Shown here one piece after another: positions 1 through 6,578 of a DNA stretch of 15,793 bases. The position numbers and the translations under genes were made by a program. Source of the DNA: DATJPR01 sp035506295. GTDB taxonomy: Bacteria > Bacteroidota > Ignavibacteria > UBA10030 > UBA6906. The DNA lies in contig DATJPR010000099.1 of NCBI GenBank assembly GCA_035506295.1, positions 1 to 15,793 of the forward strand, given 5' to 3'. The notes beneath the pieces are model-generated. The model did no database searches and had not been told where the DNA came from. It saw only the letters and a list, made by a program, of their open reading frames with translations. Within the stretch, counting starts at the first letter, position 1; each line of letters begins with the position of its first letter.

Positions 1-1
1 C

Positions 2-457
2 AAGAGTGGGTCGACGGTTCAGATCACGGCTCGACCGAACTCGGGATGGAAGCTGAGTCAGTGGATAGGCGTGGGGAAGGGGTCGTACTCAGGCACCGAC
101 ACAACGGCATCCGTGGCGATGGACAGCGTGATCACCGAGACTGCGGCGTTCGAACCAGCGACAGGAATTTCTGATTTGAAGCTCGGGATACCTTCGACCT
201 TTGTGCTGAACGGGAACTATCCTAATCCGTTCAACCCGACGACGACCATCCGGTTCGGTGTCCCAACACGATCGGCGGTGCGGATCACGGTGTACAATAT
301 TCTGGGGGCACTTGTCGCCCGGTTGGTGGAAGAGGAAGTGAGTGCGGGCTACCACGAAGTCCGCTTTGACGCAACGAACCTCGCGAGCGGGATGTACCTG
401 TATAGGATGCAAGCGGGGAGCTTTGTCCAGACGAAGTCGCTTCTGCTGGTGAAGTAG
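2..457 (+). CDS. C-terminal part of a T9SS-exported protein with an InlB-type repeat (5' end outside window)
   Basis: The reading frame is open from the left edge to the TAG at 457, so the gene starts outside the window; GTG at 71 is an internal codon. The first ~50 visible residues (GSTVQITARPNSGWKLSQW ... TTASVAMDS ... AAFEP) match the pattern of the divergent InlB B-repeat / bacterial repeat domain common in surface proteins. After a short linker, the last ~80 residues form a T9SS type A C-terminal sorting domain: NYPNPFNPTTTIRFGVP, then VYNILGALV, GYHEVRFDA, ASGMYLYRM and a terminal LLLVK. In T9SS bacteria this domain directs export across the outer membrane and is usually cleaved, leaving the protein on the surface or released. 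The function of the missing N-terminal part is unknown. Its sorting domain shares almost identical DNA with the next gene. Confidence 0.9.
   Translation, partial: KSGSTVQITARPNSGWKLSQWIGVGKGSYSGTDTTASVAMDSVITETAAFEPATGISDLKLGIPSTFVLNGNYPNPFNPTTTIRFGVPTRSAVRITVYNILGALVARLVEEEVSAGYHEVRFDATNLASGMYLYRMQAGSFVQTKSLLLVK
254..366 (+). repeat. 113-bp near-identical copy, sorting-domain DNA (copy 1)
   Basis: This stretch of the sorting domain differs from 1626-1738 in the next gene at only two positions by direct reading (275 G versus 1647 A; 294 A versus 1666 G). Both differences change the amino acid (Ala to Thr, Tyr to Cys). Flanking sorting-domain DNA is clearly more diverged, so this looks like a recent local duplication or gene conversion rather than only protein-level conservation. 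Confidence 0.9.
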
Positions 458-466
458 GGAAAAAGA

Positions 467-487
467 GCCGACAGTCGACAGAGAATA
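467..487. repeat. short GACAGTCGACAG element after the first stop codon
   Basis: Ten bases after the stop of the first gene the 12-mer GACAGTCGACAG occurs at 470-481, centred on the palindrome GTCGAC. The same 12-mer occurs at 5233-5244 after the third T9SS gene, and its reverse complement at 5265-5276. It is a single, minimal copy here. Confidence 0.6.
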
Positions 488-499
488 GTGGAAAGAATC

Positions 500-517
500 C
501 TACTCTTAGTTGAGTAG
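500..517 (+). other. 6-bp perfect hairpin upstream of the propeller gene
   Basis: CTACTC (500-505) and GAGTAG (512-517) are exact reverse complements around a 6-base loop. There is no T tract after it, so it is not a convincing intrinsic terminator. It spans the TTG at 510 that could otherwise be read as a start codon, which argues for the downstream GTG at 552 as the start of the next gene. Confidence 0.4.
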
Positions 518-551
518 ACTCAGCAACGTTCTTGCTTGCAAGACTCGCAGC

Positions 552-1838
552 GTGAAAATCCTTTGCGGACTTAGATTTCTCCTGTTTGTTGGGTGTCTGG
601 GCGCTTGTGCCGTTCAGGCGCAGTGGCAGCAGACTTCAGGTCCGCCGTCAGGGCCCTACAGTGTGCTCTTCTCCAATGGGTCGGATCTGTATGCGGCGAC
701 GGCGACCGGAAACTTATTCCGAACGACAGACAACGGCGATACGTGGCTCAACGCCGATTCCGGCCTCGTGCAAGGATACATCCGCGAACTCCATTCCTTC
801 GGCTCATGCCTCGTTGCAACCACTGACAGCGGAATATATGTTTCGAGATCGAATGGTAGTGTCTGGTCGAAGGCAAAGGGCGAACTGCCGACGTCTCTTT
901 GGTACTCGGTAACGAGTCACGGTCAGTACCTCTTTGCCGGCACGTACTGGAACGGAATTTATCGTTCGGCCGACACCGGGAAAACATGGCAATCCATCAA
1001 TCACGGCTTGCCCCCAGTCCCTGTGTACTGTCTTGGCTCGAGCGGAGGGAATGTCCTAGCGGGCGTCAGTGCCGATAGCATCGGGCTCTATCTCTCCGAT
1101 GACGAGGGAGACCATTGGTCGCCGGTGAACGCTCTTCGATACACTCCGGACTTTATCGCGTTCGACGGGCTGTTCCAGCAAGGAAATCTCCTACTTGGGC
1201 GGCTGGGGTGGTCCATGGCAAACTTCAGCTACCGATATCTCTCCTTGTCGTTGGATCACGGCGCAACATGGCAAACGATTGCCGGCGGTGGCGGTGATTT
1301 TGGTTTGCTTCCAATGTTCTACGATCTTGCCGGATCAGGCTCGGCAATCTTTGCGACATGGTGGTTTCCGCCCCGTGCACCAGTTGTAGCTTCCATCGAT
1401 TCCGGAAAGACATGGAAAGACTTTACCGCCGACCTGAACGATACCGTCGTCTATACCATAGCAGCGAACGACAAGTGTCTTTTCGTAGGCACATCGCACT
1501 CGGGGGTTTGGCGGCGACCTCTTTCTGATTTGACGTCTGTTGAGAAAGCCGAGGATACGCGGCCAGACCGCTTCCGACTAGAGCAGAACTATCCGAACCC
1601 GTTCAACCCGACGACGACCATTCGTTTCGGTGTCCCAACACGATCGACGGTGCGGATCACGGTGTGCAATATTCTGGGGGCACTTGTCGCCCGGTTGGTG
1701 GAAGAGGAAGTGAGTGCGGGCTACCACGAAGTCCGCTTCGATGCGACGAACCTCTCGAGCGGCGTGTACTTCTGCAGGATGAATGCGGAAGGGAGGGGGA
1801 GCTATCATAGTATCCGAAAGCTGGTTCTTGTGAAGTGA
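552..1838 (+). CDS. Secreted Asp-box (BNR-like) beta-propeller protein with T9SS sorting domain
   Basis: With the GTG at 552 the product (428 aa) begins MKILCGLRFLLFVGCLGACA and runs into VQAQ, a good signal peptide; the in-frame TTG at 510 would add 14 residues lacking that character. No clear Shine-Dalgarno sequence is present for either. The mature part carries six Asp-box motifs of the form S-x-D-x-G-x-T-W at about residues 58 (TTDNGDTW), 98 (SRSNGSVW), 139 (SADTGKTW), 183 (SDDEGDHW), 234 (SLDHGATW) and 282 (SIDSGKTW), as in sialidase-like or photosynthesis-factor-like propellers. These usually act as binding scaffolds; no catalytic motif was recognised, so enzyme activity is not claimed. 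Residues ~340-428 are a T9SS type A sorting domain (NYPNPFNPTTTI ... KLVLVK) nearly identical to that of the preceding gene. Probably surface-attached or released. Confidence 0.85.
   Translation: MKILCGLRFLLFVGCLGACAVQAQWQQTSGPPSGPYSVLFSNGSDLYAATATGNLFRTTDNGDTWLNADSGLVQGYIRELHSFGSCLVATTDSGIYVSRSNGSVWSKAKGELPTSLWYSVTSHGQYLFAGTYWNGIYRSADTGKTWQSINHGLPPVPVYCLGSSGGNVLAGVSADSIGLYLSDDEGDHWSPVNALRYTPDFIAFDGLFQQGNLLLGRLGWSMANFSYRYLSLSLDHGATWQTIAGGGGDFGLLPMFYDLAGSGSAIFATWWFPPRAPVVASIDSGKTWKDFTADLNDTVVYTIAANDKCLFVGTSHSGVWRRPLSDLTSVEKAEDTRPDRFRLEQNYPNPFNPTTTIRFGVPTRSTVRITVCNILGALVARLVEEEVSAGYHEVRFDATNLSSGVYFCRMNAEGRGSYHSIRKLVLVK
1626..1738 (+). repeat. 113-bp near-identical copy, sorting-domain DNA (copy 2)
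   Basis: Partner of 254-366, with two mismatches over 113 bp. Copy spacing is 1372 bp, in the same orientation and the same reading phase, so both genes remain intact. Direct repeats of this kind could permit recombination that swaps or fuses the upstream domains of the two proteins. Confidence 0.9.
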
Positions 1839-2279
1839 GAGTGAGGACTTGCCTTTGAATTGGGCGGTGATGATTAACGCGGACATCCATTGAGTAAGAA
1901 ATCTATCATTTATAAGGAAGAGCTGAGTCTAGCCTCTCCTCAACCGGACAGTGTTGGTTATTCTAAGTCCGAAGAGTATCTTCAGCGAAGACGCCGGGAC
2001 GGACGCAAAGCTCTGTTTGTGGCATTGCATGTTCTGCGTCCGCTCCTACCAACATCCATCCTTGTCCGGACGTCCCCGAGTCCGGTAACGTTCTCGAAGT
2101 CCTATCATATGAGAAGTGCTCTCTCTTCTCCCCATGCACAATGCTGCGATGCGTGAAGCCTGACCGCATACACGGTCCACGCATGTCTTGCGCGAAACGG
2201 CTGATCCATCGGAAGTTGACACTCTCATTATTCGGTTGGTGACCTACGACCGACCAAGTCTCAAAGGAGGTTTCTTGCG
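1839..2279. other. 441-bp intergenic region, no supported gene
   Basis: Open frames exist on both strands (for example a TTG-started one at 1890-2156), but none has a ribosome binding site or a recognisable protein pattern, and the predicted peptides look random and rich in Arg, Ser and Pro. One hairpin is visible: CCGGAC (2066-2071) and GTCCGG (2080-2085) around an 8-base loop, without a T tract. No convincing promoter for the gene at 2280 was found; the TTGACA at 2216-2221 has no matching -10 element. The region ends with a strong ribosome binding site at 2263-2270. Confidence 0.6.
2263..2270 (+). promoter_or_regulatory. Strong ribosome binding site
   Basis: AAAGGAGG lies 9 bases before the ATG at 2280 and fixes that start. 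It is one of the strongest Shine-Dalgarno matches in the window; the neighbouring T9SS propeller gene at 552 has none. Confidence 0.8.
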
Positions 2280-5213
2280 ATGGAAAAGACTTCGTGTTAT
2301 CGGTTTGCCCTCGTTGTAACCCTCACCTTGGCATTCGTAACCGCCTCATACGGTCAAACTCACTGGAAAACCGTGTGGAGCGGAACTGCCTATCAGCCGA
2401 TGAACATCACCGTGACGATGGCCACCGTGAGTGGCACGGACCTCTATGCAGGTGATGAGATTGCGGTTATTGACAATCATGAATGCGTCGGTTGGGCCAT
2501 GATGGGACCTGTGCCTGGCAGAAACTTCACCATTGTGACCTCCATGGACAATCCTGCGACAGGCGAAGTGGATGGTTTTACGCCGGGGGATACGATCACC
2601 TTCCGGTTCTGGATGAACGAATTCAATGAAGAGTGGATAGTGGACCAACCGACCTGGTCTTCAGGCAATGGGACTTTTGTGGCTGGCGGCAGTGCTATTG
2701 TCACCCTGATCGCGCACATCCCAACACTTTCCGTCGTTCCGAGCGAGCGTTCTGTTTCAGGGACCGCAGGGAGTACGAGTTTTGAAGTCTCGAACCTCGG
2801 CAGCTGGGGGTTCGAGTGGATGGCCAAGTCGGATGCAGAATGGGCCACCATTACGGGCGATAATGGGGGAATAGCGCCCGGGACACTACAGCTTGCATAC
2901 ACTGCGAACCCGTCGACCAGCAGTTCTCGGACGGCGACGATCACGTTCTCTGCTCCCGGCCAGCGTGTCCTCAGCTCGCCACAACTTGTGACGATCACCC
3001 AGGCCCCGGCACAGTCCGCAATTGCGCAGGATGTCACGGTGACATTCCGGGTCAACATGAACGGGGCAAAGGACTACAAGACCGGACAGGTGATCAGCGG
3101 GCTGAGGGGCGTGTATCTCGCGGGGGATCAGCTCCCCCTACAATGGCCCCAGACGGATTGGACCTATCCGGACACCGCAAACGGGAGCCTTCAGAAGCTC
3201 TACGATGACGGGCTTTCGGCACACGGTGATCAAACCGCGGGCGACAATATCTGGTCGAGGGTCCTGACTTTCAAGGCCTCCGACGGGGTGTCGCCGCAGG
3301 TCGAGTACAAGTTCGGGGCCGTCTACCCGGGCGTCGACCTGAACGGACCGAAGTACCTGGACAATGAAAACGCGGTCTCTGCGAACCATGTGCTGACGCT
3401 CGACGATAAGACAGGCGCAATGACGGTGTTCAACGTGTTCGGGTCGCTGGGAGCTCAACCGGTCCTCCTTGTAGACCCGGACAACCAGGATGTCGAGAGC
3501 AGTGCGGGGACGACAAGCTTCGACGTGTCGAATACGGGCACGGGGACAATGCCATGGACGGCGAGTTCCGATCAAACGTGGGCGACCATTCCTTCGGGGA
3601 GTGCCGGAACAAACAGCGGCACGGTGACGGTGAATGTCACGGCAAACACTTCTGCCGTGTGGCGCGTGGCAAAAATAACCGTCACCGGGACCGGCGCCGC
3701 CGGCAGTCCCCGGACCGTGACCGTATGCCAGGCTCCGGATCATTCGACGATCTTGAAGGACGTAACGGTCACCTTCCGCGTCAATATGACCGGCGCGAAG
3801 GATTTTGTAAGCGGACAGGGGATTTCCGGGCTCAAAGGGGTGTATCTGGCGGGCGACCAACTTCCCCTGCAATGGCCGCAGTCGGACTGGACCTTCCCCG
3901 ATACCGGGAATGGGAGTTTGCTGAAACTGTACGACGACGGAAATCCCCAGCACGGTGATCTCGCGGCCGGTGACAGCATCTGGTCCACGATCCTGACCTT
4001 CAAGAAGTCTGACGGAGTGCCGCCGCGCGTGGAGTACAAGTACGGCGCGGTGTACCCCGGGGTCGACCAAAACGGATCACACTACCTGGACAACGAAAAT
4101 GGGTATTCCGCAAACCATGTGCTGATGCTCGACGACAATACAGGGTCCATGACGGTCCTCGATGTGTTCGGTGCGCTCGGGCCGCAACCGGTTCTCTCGG
4201 TGCTTCCGAAAATACGGAATGTCCCCACTAACGGTGGCAGCTCGACCTTTTCGGTGACGAACAGCGGCACAGGGACCATGGCGTGGTCAGCTTCGTCGGA
4301 TCAACCGTGGGCGACGATCACCTCCGGGGCCTTGGGGACAAACACCGGCACGATCACCGTCGCCTACACGGCAAACGGCTCGACGAGCGATGCCCGGACC
4401 GCCGCCATCACGGTGACGGCTTCCGGGGCGATCGGGAGCGCGAAATCGGTGACTCTGGAACAGGCTTCGGCAGGTGGGATGATCGCCCGGGACGTTACCG
4501 TCACCTTCCACGTGAACATGGCGGGGGCGCGCGACTTTGTGAACGGTCAGGTGATCAGTGGACTCACGGGAGTGTTTCTTGCCGGAGATCAGCGTCCCCT
4601 CCAGTGGCCTCTCCTGGACTGGACCTTCCCGGACACTTCCAACGGCACGCTCGAGAAGCTCTATGACGACGGGAATATTGCCCACGGCGATCTGACCGCG
4701 GGGGACAATATCTGGTCGAGCATCGCGATCTTCCGGGCTGCGGATGGCGTTTCTCCGAGGGTCGAGTACAAATACGGAGCGGTCTACCCGGGCGTCGATC
4801 TGAACGGACCCCGCTACCTCGACAACGAAGCTGCCGTCTCGGCAAACCATGTCCTGACCCTGGATGACGCCTACGGCGTCATGTCCGTCTCCGACAAATT
4901 CGGCACTGTTGTGACAGATGTGGCGCAGCATCCTCTTCCGGCTCTCCCCAAAGGGTATGAACTTCTCCAGAACTATCCCAACCCGTTCAACCCGTCGACA
5001 ATCATCCGTTACGGCCTGCCGCAACGGGCTTATGTGATCCTCACCCTGTTCAACGCCCTCGGTCAACAAATGGCGGAGCTGCAGCGGGGAGAGCAGGGGC
5101 CCGGGTATCATGAGGTGCGCGTTAATTGCACGGGCATGGCATCGGGAGTGTACTTCTACAGGATTCGGGCGGGAGAGTTCATCCAGACACGGCAGCTTTG
5201 CGTGGTGAAATGA
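2280..5213 (+). CDS. Modular secreted protein: three BACON + 'VTFRVNM' units, T9SS sorting domain
   Basis: The 977-aa product starts with a signal peptide (~1-26, ending ASYGQ). Residues ~27-145 form a domain (HWKTVWSGTAYQPMNITVT ... DLYAGDEIAVID ... VDGFTPGDTITFRFW) that recurs in Ignavibacteria-type exported proteins, function unknown. Then come three tandem units, each a BACON-like Ig-fold domain (starting ~147, 394, 637) followed by a domain beginning DVTVTFRVNM or a close variant (residues 251, 494, 738) and containing LAGDQ-PLQWP, LYDDG, HGD-AGD-IWS and VEYK-GAVYPGVD. Unit period is 243-244 residues. The second domain resembles starch-binding/CBM-like or choice-of-anchor modules; BACON domains are often found with glycan-active proteins, so carbohydrate or surface binding is a reasonable guess. 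No catalytic residues recognised. Residues ~890-977 are the T9SS sorting domain (NYPNPFNPSTIIRYGLP ... QLCVVK). Start supported by AAAGGAGG at 2263-2270. Confidence 0.88.
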   Translation: MEKTSCYRFALVVTLTLAFVTASYGQTHWKTVWSGTAYQPMNITVTMATVSGTDLYAGDEIAVIDNHECVGWAMMGPVPGRNFTIVTSMDNPATGEVDGFTPGDTITFRFWMNEFNEEWIVDQPTWSSGNGTFVAGGSAIVTLIAHIPTLSVVPSERSVSGTAGSTSFEVSNLGSWGFEWMAKSDAEWATITGDNGGIAPGTLQLAYTANPSTSSSRTATITFSAPGQRVLSSPQLVTITQAPAQSAIAQDVTVTFRVNMNGAKDYKTGQVISGLRGVYLAGDQLPLQWPQTDWTYPDTANGSLQKLYDDGLSAHGDQTAGDNIWSRVLTFKASDGVSPQVEYKFGAVYPGVDLNGPKYLDNENAVSANHVLTLDDKTGAMTVFNVFGSLGAQPVLLVDPDNQDVESSAGTTSFDVSNTGTGTMPWTASSDQTWATIPSGSAGTNSGTVTVNVTANTSAVWRVAKITVTGTGAAGSPRTVTVCQAPDHSTILKDVTVTFRVNMTGAKDFVSGQGISGLKGVYLAGDQLPLQWPQSDWTFPDTGNGSLLKLYDDGNPQHGDLAAGDSIWSTILTFKKSDGVPPRVEYKYGAVYPGVDQNGSHYLDNENGYSANHVLMLDDNTGSMTVLDVFGALGPQPVLSVLPKIRNVPTNGGSSTFSVTNSGTGTMAWSASSDQPWATITSGALGTNTGTITVAYTANGSTSDARTAAITVTASGAIGSAKSVTLEQASAGGMIARDVTVTFHVNMAGARDFVNGQVISGLTGVFLAGDQRPLQWPLLDWTFPDTSNGTLEKLYDDGNIAHGDLTAGDNIWSSIAIFRAADGVSPRVEYKYGAVYPGVDLNGPRYLDNEAAVSANHVLTLDDAYGVMSVSDKFGTVVTDVAQHPLPALPKGYELLQNYPNPFNPSTIIRYGLPQRAYVILTLFNALGQQMAELQRGEQGPGYHEVRVNCTGMASGVYFYRIRAGEFIQTRQLCVVK
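2718..4905 (+). repeat. Three tandem ~730-bp in-frame domain repeats
   Basis: Three coding repeats encode BACON plus VTFRVNM units. The codon for the D of each DVTVTF motif starts at 3030, 3759 and 4491, giving periods of 729 and 732 bp. The units are strongly similar as protein but clearly diverged at synonymous sites, so the amplification is old and retained. Confidence 0.85.
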
Positions 5214-5214
5214 G

Positions 5215-5300
5215 AGTCGACAGTAGAGAGTTGACAGTCGACAGTAGTCCGAGCTTGCGACGAACTGTCGACTGTCGACTGTCTGCTGTCCGCTGTCTGC
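5215..5300. repeat. Palindromic GTCGACAGT repeat cluster with 17-bp hairpin
   Basis: Starting two bases after the stop of the modular gene, the 12-mer AGTCGACAGTAG occurs at 5215-5226 and again at 5236-5247. Arms 5229-5245 and 5264-5280 are reverse complements over 17 bp with one G-T wobble and an 18-base loop. The right side continues as CTG-rich copies (CTGTCTGCTGTCCGCTGTCT) to about 5300. No T tract follows, so a rho-independent terminator is not clear, but the stem is strong enough to protect a 3' end or pause polymerase. The same 12-mer core is present at 470-481. Confidence 0.7.
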
Positions 5301-5321
5301 TCCTCGAGCGATTTCCGCATA

Positions 5322-5350
5322 TTGACATCCGCCCCTCTTTCGCCTATATT
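5322..5350 (+). promoter_or_regulatory. Sigma-70-like promoter TTGACA-N17-TATATT for ppk2
   Basis: A perfect -35 (TTGACA, 5322-5327) and a near-perfect -10 (TATATT, 5345-5350) are separated by exactly 17 bp. Expected transcription start is near 5357, about 34 bases before the ATG at 5391. The same -35, spacing and -10 recur at 13342-13370, which supports both as real housekeeping promoters of this organism. Confidence 0.75.
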
Positions 5351-5390
5351 CACGCCACCACGGCATTAGCCAGCCACGTATATCCATGGG

Positions 5391-6260
5391 ATGATCATGA
5401 AAATCGATGCGGCAGATTTCCGGGTCCGGCCGGGGAGAAACGTAAACCTGAAAGACTGGCCAACAAAGATCAAGCCTTTCTTCAAGTCGAAGAAGAAGTA
5501 CGAAGAGCTCCTCCTGAAACATGTAGAGGAGCTAAGTTCGCTTCAAAAGCTTCACTATGCTTCGGCTCGCTACGCGCTGCTGTTGATCTTCCAGGGGATG
5601 GACGCAGGTGGGAAAGATGGAGCGATCAAACATGTGTTGTCGGGCGTGAATCCGCAGGGGTGCGAAGTCTTCAGTTTCAAGCAGCCGAGCGCGGAAGAAC
5701 TGGCGCACGATTTCCTCTGGCGTACCACATGCCGCCTGCCGGAACGTGGGAGGATCGGCGTCTTCAATCGTTCCTATTATGAGGAGGTGCTCGTTGTCCG
5801 CGTCCACCCGGAGTTTCTCAAGGCGCAGGGTCTGGCTGTCGATGCGGCGGACGACAAGGGCATTTGGAAAGACCGTTATCGTTCTATCAGAAACTTCGAG
5901 GAACATCTGTATAGGAACGGTACGCGGATCGTGAAGTTTTTCCTCCATCTCTCGAAAGGTGAGCAGCGCCGACGATTCCTCGAGCGGATCGATGAACCTG
6001 AGAAGAACTGGAAATTCAGCCTCGCCGACATCCAGGAACGGAAGTACTGGAAGAAGTATCAAGAAGCGTACGAGTCATGCCTCTCCGCGACGAGCACCGC
6101 GCAGGCACCCTGGTATGTGATCCCCGCTGACGACAAGGAGAACGCTCGATTGATCGTGTCGCAGGTGGTGCTTGATACGCTCCACAGATTGAAACTTGCC
6201 TACCCCAAAACCACCGAACAACACCTCCGAGAATTGAAGGCCATCCGGAAGCAACTGTGA
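5391..6260 (+). CDS. ppk2: PPK2 family polyphosphate:nucleotide phosphotransferase
   Basis: The 289-aa protein is a cytoplasmic PPK2 kinase, which moves phosphate between polyphosphate and nucleoside mono- or diphosphates. The Walker A segment is GMDAGGKDG (69-77; the family more often has AAGKDG), followed by IKHVLSGVNPQG and FSFKQPS. The Walker B/lid region RLPERGRIGVFNRSYYEEV (115-133) and VVRVHPE are characteristic of the class III-like subgroup (PPK2_rel_1 type), which can phosphorylate both AMP and ADP. C-terminal part contains FFLHLSKGEQRRRF and DEPEKNWKF, also family-typical. Full length. Start: ATG 5391, with a second in-frame ATG at 5397; no Shine-Dalgarno sequence is visible. It has its own promoter, so is probably transcribed apart from the T9SS gene before it. 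The exact nucleotide preference is inferred. Confidence 0.93.
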   Translation: MIMKIDAADFRVRPGRNVNLKDWPTKIKPFFKSKKKYEELLLKHVEELSSLQKLHYASARYALLLIFQGMDAGGKDGAIKHVLSGVNPQGCEVFSFKQPSAEELAHDFLWRTTCRLPERGRIGVFNRSYYEEVLVVRVHPEFLKAQGLAVDAADDKGIWKDRYRSIRNFEEHLYRNGTRIVKFFLHLSKGEQRRRFLERIDEPEKNWKFSLADIQERKYWKKYQEAYESCLSATSTAQAPWYVIPADDKENARLIVSQVVLDTLHRLKLAYPKTTEQHLRELKAIRKQL

Positions 6261-6475
6261 GAGCGGCAACGGTGCTCGGTCAGATTCTGCGGAGGCAGGT
6301 ATGGGATAAATCTGATCGTTTGCAGGCCTCGACGTTCAGGATTCTGAATCTCGACGCTTCTCCGGCATGGAACCGATATTCTCTTCTCCTCAAGCTCCTG
6401 CCATTGCTGTCAAATGTCCATGTGCCGGCGACACGCCGGGTAGTGCAGTTTGACCTTGTCAGAATTCTGAAGTAA
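6257..6475 (+). CDS. Doubtful 72-aa open frame overlapping ppk2 stop
   Basis: A GTG at 6257 overlaps the ppk2 stop as GTGA, the arrangement seen in translationally coupled genes, and opens a 72-codon frame. The peptide (ending HVPATRRVVQFDLVRILK) matches no family I know, has no signal peptide or clear membrane helix, and there is no independent ribosome binding site. Its end overlaps a candidate promoter (6450-6478). Most likely chance, listed because of the overlap geometry. Confidence 0.15.
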   Translation: MRAATVLGQILRRQVWDKSDRLQASTFRILNLDASPAWNRYSLLLKLLPLLSNVHVPATRRVVQFDLVRILK

Positions 6476-6478
6476 CTT
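6450..6478 (+). promoter_or_regulatory. Candidate promoter TTGACC-N17-TAACTT
   Basis: TTGACC (6450-6455) and TAACTT (6473-6478) are spaced by 17 bp, as in the two stronger promoters of this window, with one and two mismatches to consensus. It lies about 100 bases before the ATG at 6579 and directly after a GC-rich hairpin. Confidence 0.4.
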
Positions 6479-6565
6479 TTCGGAGGAGCTTCGTTGGAAG
6501 CCGGGATGCCTCCTTCGTGACATGTGCGAGGGGGGCGTTTGTCTTTTTTTCTGCTTTGTGTTGTC

Positions 6566-6576
6566 AGGGAGAAGGA
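6566..6576 (+). promoter_or_regulatory. Ribosome binding site that sets the start at 6579
   Basis: AGGGAGAAGGA ends 2 bases before the ATG at 6579, with the AGGGAG part 7 bases away. It supports this ATG over the in-frame ATG at 6522, which would put 19 extra residues in front of a good signal peptide. Confidence 0.6.
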
Positions 6577-6578
6577 CT

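Larger units (their letters stand above)
6261..6578. other. 318-bp intergenic region after ppk2
   Basis: Apart from the doubtful 72-codon frame, it holds a compact GC-rich hairpin, CCGGCG (6425-6430) and CGCCGG (6434-6439) with a 3-base loop and no T tract, which could mark the end of the ppk2 transcript. A candidate promoter follows at 6450-6478, then an untranslated leader to the ribosome binding site at 6566-6576. Confidence 0.5.

Noticed and set aside
510..551. TTG at 510 as start of the propeller gene
   Set aside because: The GTG at 552 begins exactly at a signal peptide, and the TTG lies in a hairpin without a ribosome binding site.
1890..2156. 88-codon TTG-started frame in the intergenic region
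   Set aside because: No ribosome binding site, no recognisable protein pattern, random-looking Arg/Ser/Pro-rich peptide; an overlapping frame on the other strand is just as plausible.
2216..2244. TTGACA as a promoter for the gene at 2280
   Set aside because: No TATAAT-like box at 16-19 bp spacing.
5215..5300. CRISPR-like array
   Set aside because: Repeat units are ~12 bp, degenerate and without regular spacers; no cas genes are nearby.
4287..5522. 411-codon minus-strand frame over the modular gene and ppk2 start
   Set aside because: Spans the repeat cluster and two well-supported plus-strand genes; the peptide shows only antisense artefact patterns.
5126..5782. 218-codon plus-strand frame linking the modular gene end and ppk2
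   Set aside because: Out of frame with both real genes and runs through the promoter and repeat cluster.
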